NCBI RefSeq assembly: GCF_011759375.1
Contig: NZ_JAARML010000010.1
Coordinates: 112,015-176,014 of the forward strand
Direction of reading: 5' to 3'
DNA: 64,000 nt
DNA from: Paraflavitalea devenefica
GTDB taxonomy: Bacteria > Bacteroidota > Bacteroidia > Chitinophagales > Chitinophagaceae
A model generated the notes under the pieces. That model made no database searches and had not been told where the DNA came from. It worked only from the letters and a program-made list of their open reading frames with translations. A program made the position numbers and the translations under genes. The number at the start of each line of letters is the position of its first letter. The stretch's first letter is position 1. Positions 26,701 through 35,476 of the stretch are shown here, in pieces.

Positions 26701-27913
26701 GGTCCCATACATTCATCCCGGCGCCATCGGTGCCTATATACAATTTACCATCGGACGCTTCGTACAGGGCGGAGGCTGCATTATCCAGCAGGCTGTTGTT
26801 ATTGCCAGGCTCATGGGCAATGGTTTGAAAACGTCCTTTTTGAGGGTCGATGATATTGACGCCCCGCCTTGCCGTACCCATCCATTTTCTTGACTGCGGG
26901 TCTATGTAAACGCAATAGATAGCTCCGCCGGTCAATACATTTTCATATTTGCCCAATGCCGGGAGTTCCATAGCAGGATCACCGGGTTTCCAGGTTACCA
27001 GTTTCCCGGTGCTGGTGCCAATCCAGAAAAGGTTGTCTTTGTCAATGGCAAAAGATACAATAACGCCGTCGAAGAATGGCAGGCCCTTGCCCTCTGTCGC
27101 CACGGTAAGTTGCCTGGCAGCATGGTTATAATTGAACAGCGTAGTGTTGTTGCCTATCCAGATGGTATTGCCAGCCGCTTCTATCCAGTTGGCATCGGGC
27201 ACGCCCTTGTATACCAGTTCCAGTTTTTTTGTACGGGGATTGTACAACGCAAGGCCGTATCTATGCACCAACGCCCAGGTATTATTGGCGGCATCAATCC
27301 GCACCGACCTTACCGTGTATTGCGTAATGAAACCTTCCACAGCCCCCGCCAATGGAATGGGTTGAGCCTGCGAAGCGCCCTTCGGACATATCAATAAACC
27401 CGTGCCTTCTGTAGCAATAAATACATTGTTGGCACGGTCGGCCCTGATATCCTTCACCACCGTATTCGATACCTGGGTCACCTTGCCATTAGTAAGATTG
27501 CCCCGGATGGTAGTAAACCGCCCCAGTAAGGGCTCTAATTTACTGATGCCCTGCCGGGTGCCGATCCAGATATTGTGCAGACTGTCTTCTGTGATACAGG
27601 AAATGATATTATGCACCAGGGAGTTGGTATCACTTAATTTATTCCTGAATATTTTAAAGCCATAGCCATCATACCGGTTCAGGCCATCGAAAGTACCAAA
27701 CCACATGAAGCCGCTATGGTCGCGGAAAATGCATCGTACCGTATTGTTGGATAAACCATGTTCAATGCCCAGGAAAGTCAGGGGAGGAAAAGGCGAAGCG
27801 CCTGCGCGGATAAACAGCAATACAGGCAACAGCAGCAGCAAAAAGCGGAAGCGTTTCCTTTTTTTCAGCATCAGCAGCCTCAGACCGGTCATATGGAATC
27901 CTGCATTCTGCAA
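23738..27913 (-). CDS. Hybrid two-component system regulator (HTCS)
   Basis: One-protein signalling system of 1391 residues. Signal/anchor about 15-42 (ATG 27871 giving MLKKRKRFRF is an alternative start). Periplasmic two-component propeller repeats run about 45-690 (LSNNTVRCIFRD, IWIGT, LWLSTFNGL), then Y_Y_Y domain about 715-797, transmembrane helix about 802-824, HisKA with His866 in VSHEFRTPL, HATPase about 960-1075 (NLLSNAIKF, GFGIGLYLVKHF), receiver with Asp1174 in IISDITM, and C-terminal AraC helix-turn-helix (about 1270-1380). HTCS proteins bind an oligosaccharide in the periplasm and activate nearby PUL genes. It lies between GH95 and the GH28-GH51 unit. Confidence 0.96.
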   Translation of the reverse strand: MQNAGFHMTGLRLLMLKKRKRFRFLLLLLPVLLFIRAGASPFPPLTFLGIEHGLSNNTVRCIFRDHSGFMWFGTFDGLNRYDGYGFKIFRNKLSDTNSLVHNIISCITEDSLHNIWIGTRQGISKLEPLLGRFTTIRGNLTNGKVTQVSNTVVKDIRADRANNVFIATEGTGLLICPKGASQAQPIPLAGAVEGFITQYTVRSVRIDAANNTWALVHRYGLALYNPRTKKLELVYKGVPDANWIEAAGNTIWIGNNTTLFNYNHAARQLTVATEGKGLPFFDGVIVSFAIDKDNLFWIGTSTGKLVTWKPGDPAMELPALGKYENVLTGGAIYCVYIDPQSRKWMGTARRGVNIIDPQKGRFQTIAHEPGNNNSLLDNAASALYEASDGKLYIGTDGAGMNVWDRSNNNFLLFRHQPGDPSALAHNSISMIRADHAGHIWITTFGSGVNRFDPATQRFERYPLINPVTHFENRVAYALQEDKQHRLWVSTLRQGSEYGALYLFDPALNKFDLFDASLSDLFSLYEDREGNLWGGNLNQLVRIDPRHKKHQFYNIGYSVKRIYEDRMGNCWIGTEGGGLLLFDRKKQAVVKRYTTEDGLCSDVVLTILEDNRGLLWLSTFNGLSAFDVAKGHFKNYYQADGLQSNQFHYNSALILRSGELAFGGIKGLSLFRPADITADHTMPPLLLTDLFINNASIEEEADDISYATAGAIESVTVPYSKAVFGFRYTALEYTAPVKIAYAYYMEGWDRGWNYTGNIRTATYTHLDEGTYTFRVKSTNGEGEWNPQEIAMRITVLPPWYRSWWAYTLYAACIGGAIYLFVSYKMRQNRLSYEVKVAHLQAKEAQLNAQKEKEINEKRLSFFTHVSHEFRTPLTLIIDPVKEMLDEEKETPRKEGLNMVYRNARRLLSLVDQLLLFRKADSDSDSLHLTELNVTHLCREVFFSFVQQARIKRIDYRFEGGNDPLLLCADREKLEIILFNLLSNAIKFTPPDGRISLAIRETTDTVEIQVTDSGQGIPAEVGDKLFNRFYQVKGSQAPAKTGFGIGLYLVKHFTTLHHGQISYQSKPGEGTSFLLSLQKGAAHFKGAGIYRDEQPAPAMLEELAPAVVESSEPETSKDLAALVTEKPTILIVDDDEDLRKYVSQVFSKDFSILQAANGREGLTLAQQYLPDLIISDITMEELGGVELCRQVKDNPSLSHIPVILLTASTASETRLQGIESGADDYMTKPFEKELLKARVVSLLKKRNVLQQYFYNEITLQQNDQKVSVEYREFLEKCIKIVEDHLDDETFSIKTLTTEMGMSRSSLYRKVNSVSGQSIVGFIRFIRLRKAAELMINTENNVTEIATVTGFNDIKYFRTHFHQLFGMNPSEYIRKFRKPFHNNLQINKNVIKPE

Positions 27914-27973
27914 ATCGTGGGTATAGGCACTTGTAATTTAGGTTATTTCAGCGACTTCAGCCCTGACTCACAA

Positions 27974-27990
27974 AAGACCTGCCAGGTCTT
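27974..27990 (-). terminator. Hairpin at the end of the GH95 gene
   Basis: AAGACCT (27974-27980) pairs with AGGTCTT (27984-27990) around a GCC loop. On the minus strand it overlaps the GH95 stop codon and runs into TTTTG. This weak terminator could end the LacI-to-GH95 transcript before the HTCS gene. Confidence 0.45.
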
Positions 27991-30475
27991 ATTTTAAGCT
28001 ACTGATTAACTGGTAAGTAACACCAGGTTTGGTGGCAAACGAGACCAGGTAATCATTCCCCTCCTTCACCGTAGTTGCCTGTACACCTTTCACGCTTACC
28101 GGCGTAGCTGTTCTGATCACACATTTCCCACCTTTCCGGGCTGTCACTTTTGCATTGGTCAGCTTGCCCTGTTGCCACTGCATCGCTATTTCAAAAGCGC
28201 CTCTGGCTATTAATCCTTTTACGTTGCCTTCCTTCCAGGCGGCCGGCAGTGCAGGCAGTAAATGAATATAACCGGCATGACTTTGCAACAACATTTCAGC
28301 CATGCCCGCTGTGCCGGCAAAGTTGCCATCTATCTGGAAGGGCGGGTGCGCATCAAATAAATTGGGATAGGTGCCGCCCCCGCTTGCATATTGTTCGCCG
28401 GTGGTATTGGCATAGGTGAGCAACTGGCGGATGAGCTTGTAAGCATGATCACCATCCAGCAGGCGGGCCCACCAGTTTATCTTCCAGCCCCTGCTCCAGC
28501 CGGTACCGGCGTCACCACGTATGGCGAGGGTCTTTTTAGCAGCATTGAAGAAAGCCGGTGATCCATTGGCGGTGATCTGGCGGCCGGGATGTAAGCCAAA
28601 CAAGTGAGAAACATGGCGGTGCTCCGGATCGGTATCTGCAAAGTCTTTATACCATTCCTGCAACTGGCCTTTGCTGCCAATATGCATCGGGTATAATTTC
28701 TTTCGCTTTGCGATCAGTTCATTCCTGAAGGCCGCATCAATGCCTAATATTTGCGATGCTTCTATGAGGTTGGTAAATAAGTCCCAGATAATGGCCATAT
28801 CCATTGTCGTAGCAACGGATACGCCTTGCTCCTTACCGGCACTGTCCCTGAATTTATTTTCCGGTGTGGTGGAAGGCGCTGTAACCAGGTAGCCGTTTTT
28901 ATCTTCTACCAGCCAGTCGAGCGTAAACAAGGCAGCCTGCTTCATGAGGGGGTATGCTTTTTCGGCCAGGAACTGTTTATCGCGGGTGAAAGCATAGTGC
29001 TCCCACAAATGCTGGCAAAGCCAGTTACCGCCCATATACCAGTTGGCCCATACAGGATCGCCCGCGCCTTTATCACCTACCGCATTGGAAGTAGCCCATA
29101 TTTCTGAATTGTGGTGCGCCACCCATCCTCTTGCATGGTAAAACTCTTTGGCTGTATTAGCCCCGGCTACAGAAAGGTTCTTAATAAAATCGAACAAAGG
29201 CTGGTGCATTTCCGGCAGGTTGGTCACCTCTGCCGGCCAGTAGTTCATTTGTGTATTGATGTTGATGGTATAATTGGAGCTCCAGGGCGCCCGCAGCTCT
29301 TTATTCCACAGTCCCTGCAGGTTGGCAGGCGGGCCGCCCGGCCGGGAAGAGGAAATGAGCAGGTAACGGCCAAACTGGAAATACAGCATCTCCAGCTCCG
29401 GATCATACGCGCCGGCCGTATAAGCCTTTAAGCGCTCATCGGTAGGCAGCCTGTGTTGCGGATTCTCCTTGAGCGTATCTTTTACCAGGAAGAACACCCG
29501 GTTAAAGTATTTCGAATAGTCGTTGAAGTGTGGCGCAAATAATTCAGGGAATGATTTCCCCGCTGCTTTGGCAATGATGGCGGCAGCCAGCGCATTTTCA
29601 TCTTTGCCTTGTTTGTCCGGACATTTATCAAAACCATTAAAGCTGGTGGCAGCTGCTACGTACAGGGAAATCTCGCTGGCATCCCGTATATGAATGCCTG
29701 CTGTATCGGTGGTAATATTTCCATCAGCCGACACGGCCTTGATCCTGTACTGGAAACGCATGCCATTACAACCGGCCGTATCTTTGTAAATGATGTGCTG
29801 CCTGTCCTTAGGATTGTAATAGCTGGGATCCACATGGGCAGGCGCTTTACCGCTGACGATCAGTTCATCATTGTCCTTTACCAGCAGGTTATAGCGCAAC
29901 AGGCTTTTAGCCGATACATCAATATTGAGCTTCCCTTTTCCGGAACACAGGAACTTGATGAGCATAACATTGTCCGGCGCAGAAGTAAATATTTTACGCT
30001 CGTACTGCACGCCATCAACCATAAATTGTGTAGAGGCGGTGGCAGTAAGGAGGTCCAGCGACCGGCGATACGTCGTGGGCTTCGCTCCATTGAATGATTG
30101 CCGGATAATGATATCCCCCATTGGCAGATAGGATTCCGTGTACAGGCCTTGCATTTTTTTGGTGAGGGCATTGGCCCTGGTATAATCTTCCTCTTTGAGC
30201 AAGGCATCCCTTACCTGCGACAGGTAGGCAAAGGCTTCGGGATTGATGTTCTTTTTTACCGGGCCGCCACTGTACAGGGTACTTTCATTGAGCTGTATCA
30301 GCTCCTCTTCCACCCCGCCAAAGATCATGGCGCCGAGGCGGCCATTGCCCACCGGCAAGGCTTCCACCCACTGGGTAGCAGGTTTATCGTACCAAAGCAT
30401 TAAAGATCCTGGTTCGTGCTGCGCCTGGCAAAACAGTCCCAGCATGCAGCAAGCAGTCGTTATAATTATCTTCAT
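27989..30475 (-). CDS. GH95 alpha-L-fucosidase / alpha-L-galactosidase
   Basis: Exported protein of 828 residues with signal peptide about 1-18. The N-terminal beta-sandwich (about 25-280; LWYDKPATQWVEALPVGNGRLGAM) and the (alpha/alpha)6 barrel agree with GH95. Catalytic residues of the family are recognisable: the two asparagines Asn405 and Asn407 in INTQMNYWPAEV, Glu539 in APSTTPENKF and Asp716 in FQIDGNFAG. GH95 inverts alpha-1,2-L-fucosyl or alpha-L-galactosyl bonds. The start follows the DUF4861 stop by 3 bp. It is the last gene of the long LacI-susCD series. Confidence 0.93.
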   Translation of the reverse strand: MKIIITTACCMLGLFCQAQHEPGSLMLWYDKPATQWVEALPVGNGRLGAMIFGGVEEELIQLNESTLYSGGPVKKNINPEAFAYLSQVRDALLKEEDYTRANALTKKMQGLYTESYLPMGDIIIRQSFNGAKPTTYRRSLDLLTATASTQFMVDGVQYERKIFTSAPDNVMLIKFLCSGKGKLNIDVSAKSLLRYNLLVKDNDELIVSGKAPAHVDPSYYNPKDRQHIIYKDTAGCNGMRFQYRIKAVSADGNITTDTAGIHIRDASEISLYVAAATSFNGFDKCPDKQGKDENALAAAIIAKAAGKSFPELFAPHFNDYSKYFNRVFFLVKDTLKENPQHRLPTDERLKAYTAGAYDPELEMLYFQFGRYLLISSSRPGGPPANLQGLWNKELRAPWSSNYTININTQMNYWPAEVTNLPEMHQPLFDFIKNLSVAGANTAKEFYHARGWVAHHNSEIWATSNAVGDKGAGDPVWANWYMGGNWLCQHLWEHYAFTRDKQFLAEKAYPLMKQAALFTLDWLVEDKNGYLVTAPSTTPENKFRDSAGKEQGVSVATTMDMAIIWDLFTNLIEASQILGIDAAFRNELIAKRKKLYPMHIGSKGQLQEWYKDFADTDPEHRHVSHLFGLHPGRQITANGSPAFFNAAKKTLAIRGDAGTGWSRGWKINWWARLLDGDHAYKLIRQLLTYANTTGEQYASGGGTYPNLFDAHPPFQIDGNFAGTAGMAEMLLQSHAGYIHLLPALPAAWKEGNVKGLIARGAFEIAMQWQQGKLTNAKVTARKGGKCVIRTATPVSVKGVQATTVKEGNDYLVSFATKPGVTYQLISSLK

Positions 30476-30478
30476 GGA

Positions 30479-31774
30479 TTAATAAGTTATAGATACGGGG
30501 TTCTTGCGTTGAATTTCCTCCCGGAGAAATGCCACGAATGAGGATTCTCCGTCAAATTGTCCATCACTGGATTGCCAGCCTGCATAAAAACGGAAGGTGA
30601 TGGGTTGCCTGGCTGTTTTCAAGGCTACAGCGTAGGTATTCTGAATGTCCGTATTGGCATTGGGCGTGGTAATGAAACCATCAAACACCTCATTGCTTAC
30701 CAGCAAGGCCATACCCAGGTTGTCCTTCTTTTCGCTTTGCGCATCGTAGGTATACAATACTTTATAACCTGGCTCATCTATATTTTTTGCTTCTTTGCTA
30801 TGCAGGTTTACAATGCCTGTTACCAGCCTGGCGCCGGCAGGTGCGCCGTTGATGGTTACCTTGCTTTCATAAAAGTATTGTCCGCCCCAGATGCTGATCT
30901 CTTCCGTAAGGGAAACAGGCGCTACACTGTCCAGTATTTTCCAGGCAGGATAGTGCAACCGGAAGATGGCGCGTACCGGCCCATCGGCTACCTTCTGGTA
31001 AGTTACCGGCCCCATATTCACATTGCCGAGCCTTACCAGCGTATCTTTTCCCGCGCTTGTTTTCACCGCCAGGGCCAACGCTCCCGCGCCGAGCGACTTA
31101 CCCACCTTCAGGATATCCATGCCCCAATCGGCTATAGCGTGGTAATTATTTGCCGTATCCCTTCCCACTTCATCCAATACCATACGGGAAGTAATTTTGC
31201 CCCAGATATCTTTTCCATTGCGCACATCAAAGTAGAGGCGGAACCCTACCTTGTCATTTTCCCAGGCGGGACCTTCGGTGAGGAAAGGCGGATAAGGTTG
31301 TTTGGCAAAATCGGTAGCGGGCTGACCGGCCGGTATGGAATCTACCGCCAGGTCATTGCCAAAGGTATTGTCGGCATTTTTGCGCATATGTCGTACATGC
31401 GCCCTTACCACCGCTTTAACAGTAGCTGGTGCATCAGATACAGAAATGTCCAATGTCTTTTTTCTGTCTTCGAAGTTTAGCGGGAGCAGGAAAGCAATTT
31501 CGTCCCAGTTACCATCCCCATCCAGATCGTCATGCTGTACCACCACCGGCCTGCCCCCCTCCTGCAGGAGGATGTATTTGCCGGGTGTAAGACTATCCAC
31601 TTTGCTTTGCAGCTCACTTCTTTTTAGTACCACCAGTTCATTGGGCCTGTCAACATCATCCTTATTTTCTATAACCAGTTGTCCTTTTTGTTGTTTGGGT
31701 TCACTGCAGGCTGTTATTGCCAGTGCAACGACCATGAGCCGGGCTGCCGCCCTTTGTAAAGAAAGTATTTGCAT
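30479..31774 (-). CDS. DUF4861-family lipoprotein
   Basis: Protein of 431 residues with a signal and lipobox-type Cys (ALAITACSEPKQQ). The body matches the DUF4861 family as I remember it: IENKDDVDRPNELVVL, QHDDLDGDGNWDEIAFLLPL, GPAWENDKVGFRLYFDVRNGKDIWGK and YHAIADWGMDILKVG. The fold resembles galactose-mutarotase-like beta-sandwiches, so it may bind or act on a sugar acid, but no activity is assigned. It lies 26 bp after the alpha/beta hydrolase gene and 3 bp before GH95, inside the PUL. Confidence 0.8.
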   Translation of the reverse strand: MQILSLQRAAARLMVVALAITACSEPKQQKGQLVIENKDDVDRPNELVVLKRSELQSKVDSLTPGKYILLQEGGRPVVVQHDDLDGDGNWDEIAFLLPLNFEDRKKTLDISVSDAPATVKAVVRAHVRHMRKNADNTFGNDLAVDSIPAGQPATDFAKQPYPPFLTEGPAWENDKVGFRLYFDVRNGKDIWGKITSRMVLDEVGRDTANNYHAIADWGMDILKVGKSLGAGALALAVKTSAGKDTLVRLGNVNMGPVTYQKVADGPVRAIFRLHYPAWKILDSVAPVSLTEEISIWGGQYFYESKVTINGAPAGARLVTGIVNLHSKEAKNIDEPGYKVLYTYDAQSEKKDNLGMALLVSNEVFDGFITTPNANTDIQNTYAVALKTARQPITFRFYAGWQSSDGQFDGESSFVAFLREEIQRKNPVSITY

Positions 31775-31800
31775 GTTTCCTGTTTTATAATGGATCCTGT

Positions 31801-33501
31801 TCAGGGTACAATATAAAAGCTTTGTTCGATTGTTGACGCAGTTTTAATTTTCGGTTCGTTGCCCCGCCCGTATTGCCAGGCTACCACTGTTACTTTCACG
31901 GGGAATTTACTACGCGGTGGTATTTTAGTAAAGTGTAACCTGTTGCCCTTCACCTGTGCCGGCCCTTCCCGCACATAAAACGAAACGGGCAGCCCGGCCG
32001 TACTAACAGCCTGCAAAGTGATAGAACGCGTTCCTTTCTTTAGGGGGCCAATAGTATTAAAGCGGATCGCCTGTTCAGCACCTTCCTTGTTGGCAACAGG
32101 CGCTGTCATTTGTCCCTGCTGTACGGCAGGTTTATATATTGCATCGCCCGGATGGGTAGCAGCCAGGGTAAATACATAGTTTTTAGGTTGCGCAGGCAAT
32201 CCCTTTTGCAATTGCAACCGGAACACTGTATCACTGATCTTTTCAAAGGGGCCAATGATGCGGTCTACAACTACCGGGATATTGTTTTGTGCATGTCCTA
32301 CAGCAGCGCCCACCGGCAGCCCTGTCCAGGTTTTAGGCCGTTCACTTTCTCCGGGCACTGTATCCAGGAAAGCGCCTTTCAGGTGAAAGGTAATGCCATC
32401 AGGTTGTGGTATAAAAGACATTTCCGCCTGCAGGTGGCTATTGCGTTGCTTCACCGTTTTACCTTCCTGTACATAGCCCAGCAGCTGGGCTTTTTTATTC
32501 CGCCAGGCAGCCTGGTATTGTTCGGTGATGCGCACTGTTTCCTCATCAAAGAACCAGAAAGCCTGCGTCGTATCACCGGTATATTTACCTACGGGCGCTG
32601 CGGGGACAATGGGCAACTGATCTTTCCGCCATTTATCCATGAGCCAGCCGGTGGTAGTGGGATCAACGCGTTTCAATACAGGAGCGCCGGTAGCAGGATA
32701 TGGATGCGGCAACCGGTACCGGGCGGCTTTGGCAATGTAAAAAGCAATGTAACGGATCTTTTTTTCCGTAGTGGCAAAATGTCCTTCGGCCGGACAAGCC
32801 AGCATGCTCAGCGGCAGAAATGGATGTTCCTTTCTTTCTTTTAACCCTTCCGTACTCCAGGTATCGGCCGCTTCATATTCACCCATGGTTTCAAGACAGG
32901 GAATGAAATCAATGTGTTGGTCCTTTGTCCAGATATCCGGTGCAAACTGCGGATGACGCACATAGGGCCACTGCCCGCTTACAGAAATACAGGCCAGCGT
33001 ACGCCCGGGATTCCAGGCAGCGAAGTAATAGGGCCAACTGGCCGCCGCTGAATGTCCCATACCAATAATGGGTGCATACTGCAATTCGGTATAGCCCGAC
33101 ACAGCAGCGAGTTCATTCATCATGCTATTGAAAATATCACCTGCAGGTTTCCTTACCGCAGCGTCCCCCTTGGGAGACTCTGCGGGGAAGTTTTCTTTGT
33201 GAGACACTGCAGAGAAGTTAAAGAAGAGATCGAATGCAGGAGATACCCAAATGATGGCAACAGAAAGCCGGCCCATTTGCTGCCGGAAGTGATCATTCTC
33301 CACAATGCTGAGCTCTTCCATATTGTTCTGTGTTACTACCACAGCTTTTACCTGCTTACAATTTTCCGGCACCCACAGGAAAGCATGGGCATCGGCGTTA
33401 CGGGCATTGGCTACCGGTACCGACCATTGCCATACCTGCGCCGGCAGGGAAATACCGGCCAGCATGCATAGAAAGAATAAGATGTAATAGTAACGCTTCA
33501 T
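31801..33501 (-). CDS. Secreted alpha/beta hydrolase, possible carbohydrate esterase
   Basis: Exported protein of 566 residues from ATG 33501, where the signal peptide begins (MKRYYYILFFLCMLAGISLPAQ); the longer reading to 33564 adds an unlikely leader. The alpha/beta-hydrolase half has the nucleophile elbow GMGHSAAASW and a late AEGHFATT that could supply the catalytic His. The C-terminal half (about 330-566) is beta-rich and may hold accessory or carbohydrate-binding domains. Position between GH127 (13 bp) and DUF4861 (26 bp) suggests removal of acyl or ester groups from the PUL substrate. Specific family not recognised. Confidence 0.7.
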   Translation of the reverse strand: MKRYYYILFFLCMLAGISLPAQVWQWSVPVANARNADAHAFLWVPENCKQVKAVVVTQNNMEELSIVENDHFRQQMGRLSVAIIWVSPAFDLFFNFSAVSHKENFPAESPKGDAAVRKPAGDIFNSMMNELAAVSGYTELQYAPIIGMGHSAAASWPYYFAAWNPGRTLACISVSGQWPYVRHPQFAPDIWTKDQHIDFIPCLETMGEYEAADTWSTEGLKERKEHPFLPLSMLACPAEGHFATTEKKIRYIAFYIAKAARYRLPHPYPATGAPVLKRVDPTTTGWLMDKWRKDQLPIVPAAPVGKYTGDTTQAFWFFDEETVRITEQYQAAWRNKKAQLLGYVQEGKTVKQRNSHLQAEMSFIPQPDGITFHLKGAFLDTVPGESERPKTWTGLPVGAAVGHAQNNIPVVVDRIIGPFEKISDTVFRLQLQKGLPAQPKNYVFTLAATHPGDAIYKPAVQQGQMTAPVANKEGAEQAIRFNTIGPLKKGTRSITLQAVSTAGLPVSFYVREGPAQVKGNRLHFTKIPPRSKFPVKVTVVAWQYGRGNEPKIKTASTIEQSFYIVP

Positions 33502-33514
33502 AGCAGCAGGCTGT

Positions 33515-35476
33515 TTATTGTTTGATATCCCAGTACACCACATACCGTTCCCGGTGAATGTCATACAGCGGTCGCAGAATAATGCCTTCCTTCAAGGTTT
33601 TAAAAGTTAAAGGTTGATCCGCCACCGGTTCAATCGCATTATTGATCTTATGGGTATCAAGCGCCAGTACCGTACTAATGTCTTTCGGTACGTGGTAGTC
33701 ATAAGTATAATAATCATTGTACAACAGCGGATCTGAATAAGGCTGACGGCCACGAAAATCACCAGTCCCCATTTCCCCTGCCAGTATAATGGGACCATAA
33801 GCAATGGCTGCTTTATGGGGATTATCATTGGCAGCTACAGTATGCAGGAACAGCGGGAAGTGGACAGTTATTTTGTCGCCCTTTTTCCATTTACGGGTCA
33901 GGACGATATAACTGCCCGGCTTTTGTTTGAGCGTGATGGCTTTGCCATTCACTTGCAGGGAGGCGCCTGCACCAGCCCAGGATGGATAACGGAGTTTGAG
34001 TGTAAGGTCAGTGACGGGAGCAGCTTCTATCGTAAAGGTAACAGCACCATTTTGCGGGAAGACAGTTTCCTGTTTCAGTTGCAGCCCTTTTTCTTTCCAG
34101 TTTACTACAGAAGGGATGAAGAGGTTTATGTAGAGATCGTTCTCCCCGTGATAATAGATCGCTTCCCCATATTTGGCCTGGTTTTCAAAACCACTGCCTA
34201 CACAACACCAGAAGGAACTGTCTGGCGTGCTGTATACTTTGTACGCGCCTGGTAACATCGGCAGGAAGTAAGCGATCATGCCGGTGGCCGGGTCCTGCTG
34301 ACCAAGGATATGGTTGAACAAGGCTTTTTCATAATAATCCGCATACTTGATATCACCACTGTGGCAATACAGGTGGCGGGTCAGCTTCAGCATATTGTAT
34401 ACATTGCAGCTCTCTCCGGTATAACCCGTAAGGTGGGCCGACTGGTTATCGGGCTTAAAGAATTTCTCCTTATCACTGTTGCTGCCGGTACAAAAGGAAT
34501 GATGATCAATCACGGTATTCCAAAAGAAGGTGGCAATGGTATCACCTTCTCCACTGCCTGCTATTTCATACTGACGGGTAAGGCCCAGTAATTTGGGTAT
34601 ATAGGTATTGGCATGTTTTTGTTCCAGTATGTCTTTCCCTGCTTTCAGCGGATCGAGCATTTCATTATGGTAAAAGAATTCGCCCAGCCATTTGCACTGC
34701 GGATCGCCGGTAATAGCATACAGGTTGTAAAAGGTTTCGTTGATGCCGCCAAACTCATTGCGCAACATACGGGCACGTTGCTCAGGCGTTACCGGTTGTA
34801 ATTTTTTATATGCCCAGGCCGCCATGCCAGCCGCAATTAGCAAAGCCTGCTTATTATCAGCATACAGGTATTGATCTATCAGGCCGGCCAACAGCTTGTG
34901 TAAGGTGTACCAGGGCGCCCATACTTTCTTACCGGCTATATTCCGGTTGATCAGCTCCTGTGGCCAGGCGCTGAGAAAACCATCCTGGTTCAATACCTGC
35001 TGTACTTCGGCCAATCCTGCTACCAGGCTATCGGCTTTGCGCTTGTACAACTCATCGCCCGTAGTGGCATACATCAAAGCGAGGCCCGACAACAGGTGAC
35101 CGGTAGAATGGCCACGCAGCTCGCAATCGAGCGCCTCCCACCCTGCCAGTTTTTTCACCGTGAAGTAGCCACCTTCATTGCCACTATAGATACCTGCCTG
35201 GGTACGGAAACTGTGCAGGAGCCTGCCTGCCGGTATAGACAATAACCATTGTTCTTCCCGCTCCCTATTCTGTTTAAACCGGCTATCCAACAAGCGCACA
35301 TCCTGCAGGTCGAAACTATAGACCGCCGGTTTCAGCCGGTCATTCAGGGCAAACTTTCCCGCATGCTGGCCGGGATAATGCGATTGCGCGCGGGACAATA
35401 ATGGCCCACACACCAGCAACAGGATCACGGTAGCATACACAGCATTATATAAGCTCTTTGTCACGGTCATTATCAT
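33515..35476 (-). CDS. GH127-type beta-L-arabinofuranosidase
   Basis: Exported protein of 653 residues; signal peptide about 1-30. The (alpha/alpha)6 barrel carries the zinc-thiolate site described for this family: Glu355 and Cys357 in GYTGESCNVYNML, Cys424-Cys425 in SSFWCCVGSGFEN. Cys425 would be the nucleophile. GALALMY-type helices and YTLHKLLAGLIDQY agree with the DUF1680/GH127 fold; the related GH146 family is an alternative. The enzyme should remove terminal beta-L-arabinofuranose. It overlaps the serine hydrolase gene upstream by 4 nt. Confidence 0.9.
   Translation of the reverse strand: MIMTVTKSLYNAVYATVILLLVCGPLLSRAQSHYPGQHAGKFALNDRLKPAVYSFDLQDVRLLDSRFKQNREREEQWLLSIPAGRLLHSFRTQAGIYSGNEGGYFTVKKLAGWEALDCELRGHSTGHLLSGLALMYATTGDELYKRKADSLVAGLAEVQQVLNQDGFLSAWPQELINRNIAGKKVWAPWYTLHKLLAGLIDQYLYADNKQALLIAAGMAAWAYKKLQPVTPEQRARMLRNEFGGINETFYNLYAITGDPQCKWLGEFFYHNEMLDPLKAGKDILEQKHANTYIPKLLGLTRQYEIAGSGEGDTIATFFWNTVIDHHSFCTGSNSDKEKFFKPDNQSAHLTGYTGESCNVYNMLKLTRHLYCHSGDIKYADYYEKALFNHILGQQDPATGMIAYFLPMLPGAYKVYSTPDSSFWCCVGSGFENQAKYGEAIYYHGENDLYINLFIPSVVNWKEKGLQLKQETVFPQNGAVTFTIEAAPVTDLTLKLRYPSWAGAGASLQVNGKAITLKQKPGSYIVLTRKWKKGDKITVHFPLFLHTVAANDNPHKAAIAYGPIILAGEMGTGDFRGRQPYSDPLLYNDYYTYDYHVPKDISTVLALDTHKINNAIEPVADQPLTFKTLKEGIILRPLYDIHRERYVVYWDIKQ

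Noticed and set aside
27914..27930. TATACCC on the minus strand before the HTCS gene as a fourth regulon promoter
   Set aside because: No C-rich block lies 13 bp before it and no TAnnTTTG lies 23 bp after it.
30557..31480. Long open frames antisense to PUL genes, such as 307 codons here
   Set aside because: They are shadows of the third-position bias of the sense genes; products lack domains and the sense frames have clear homology.
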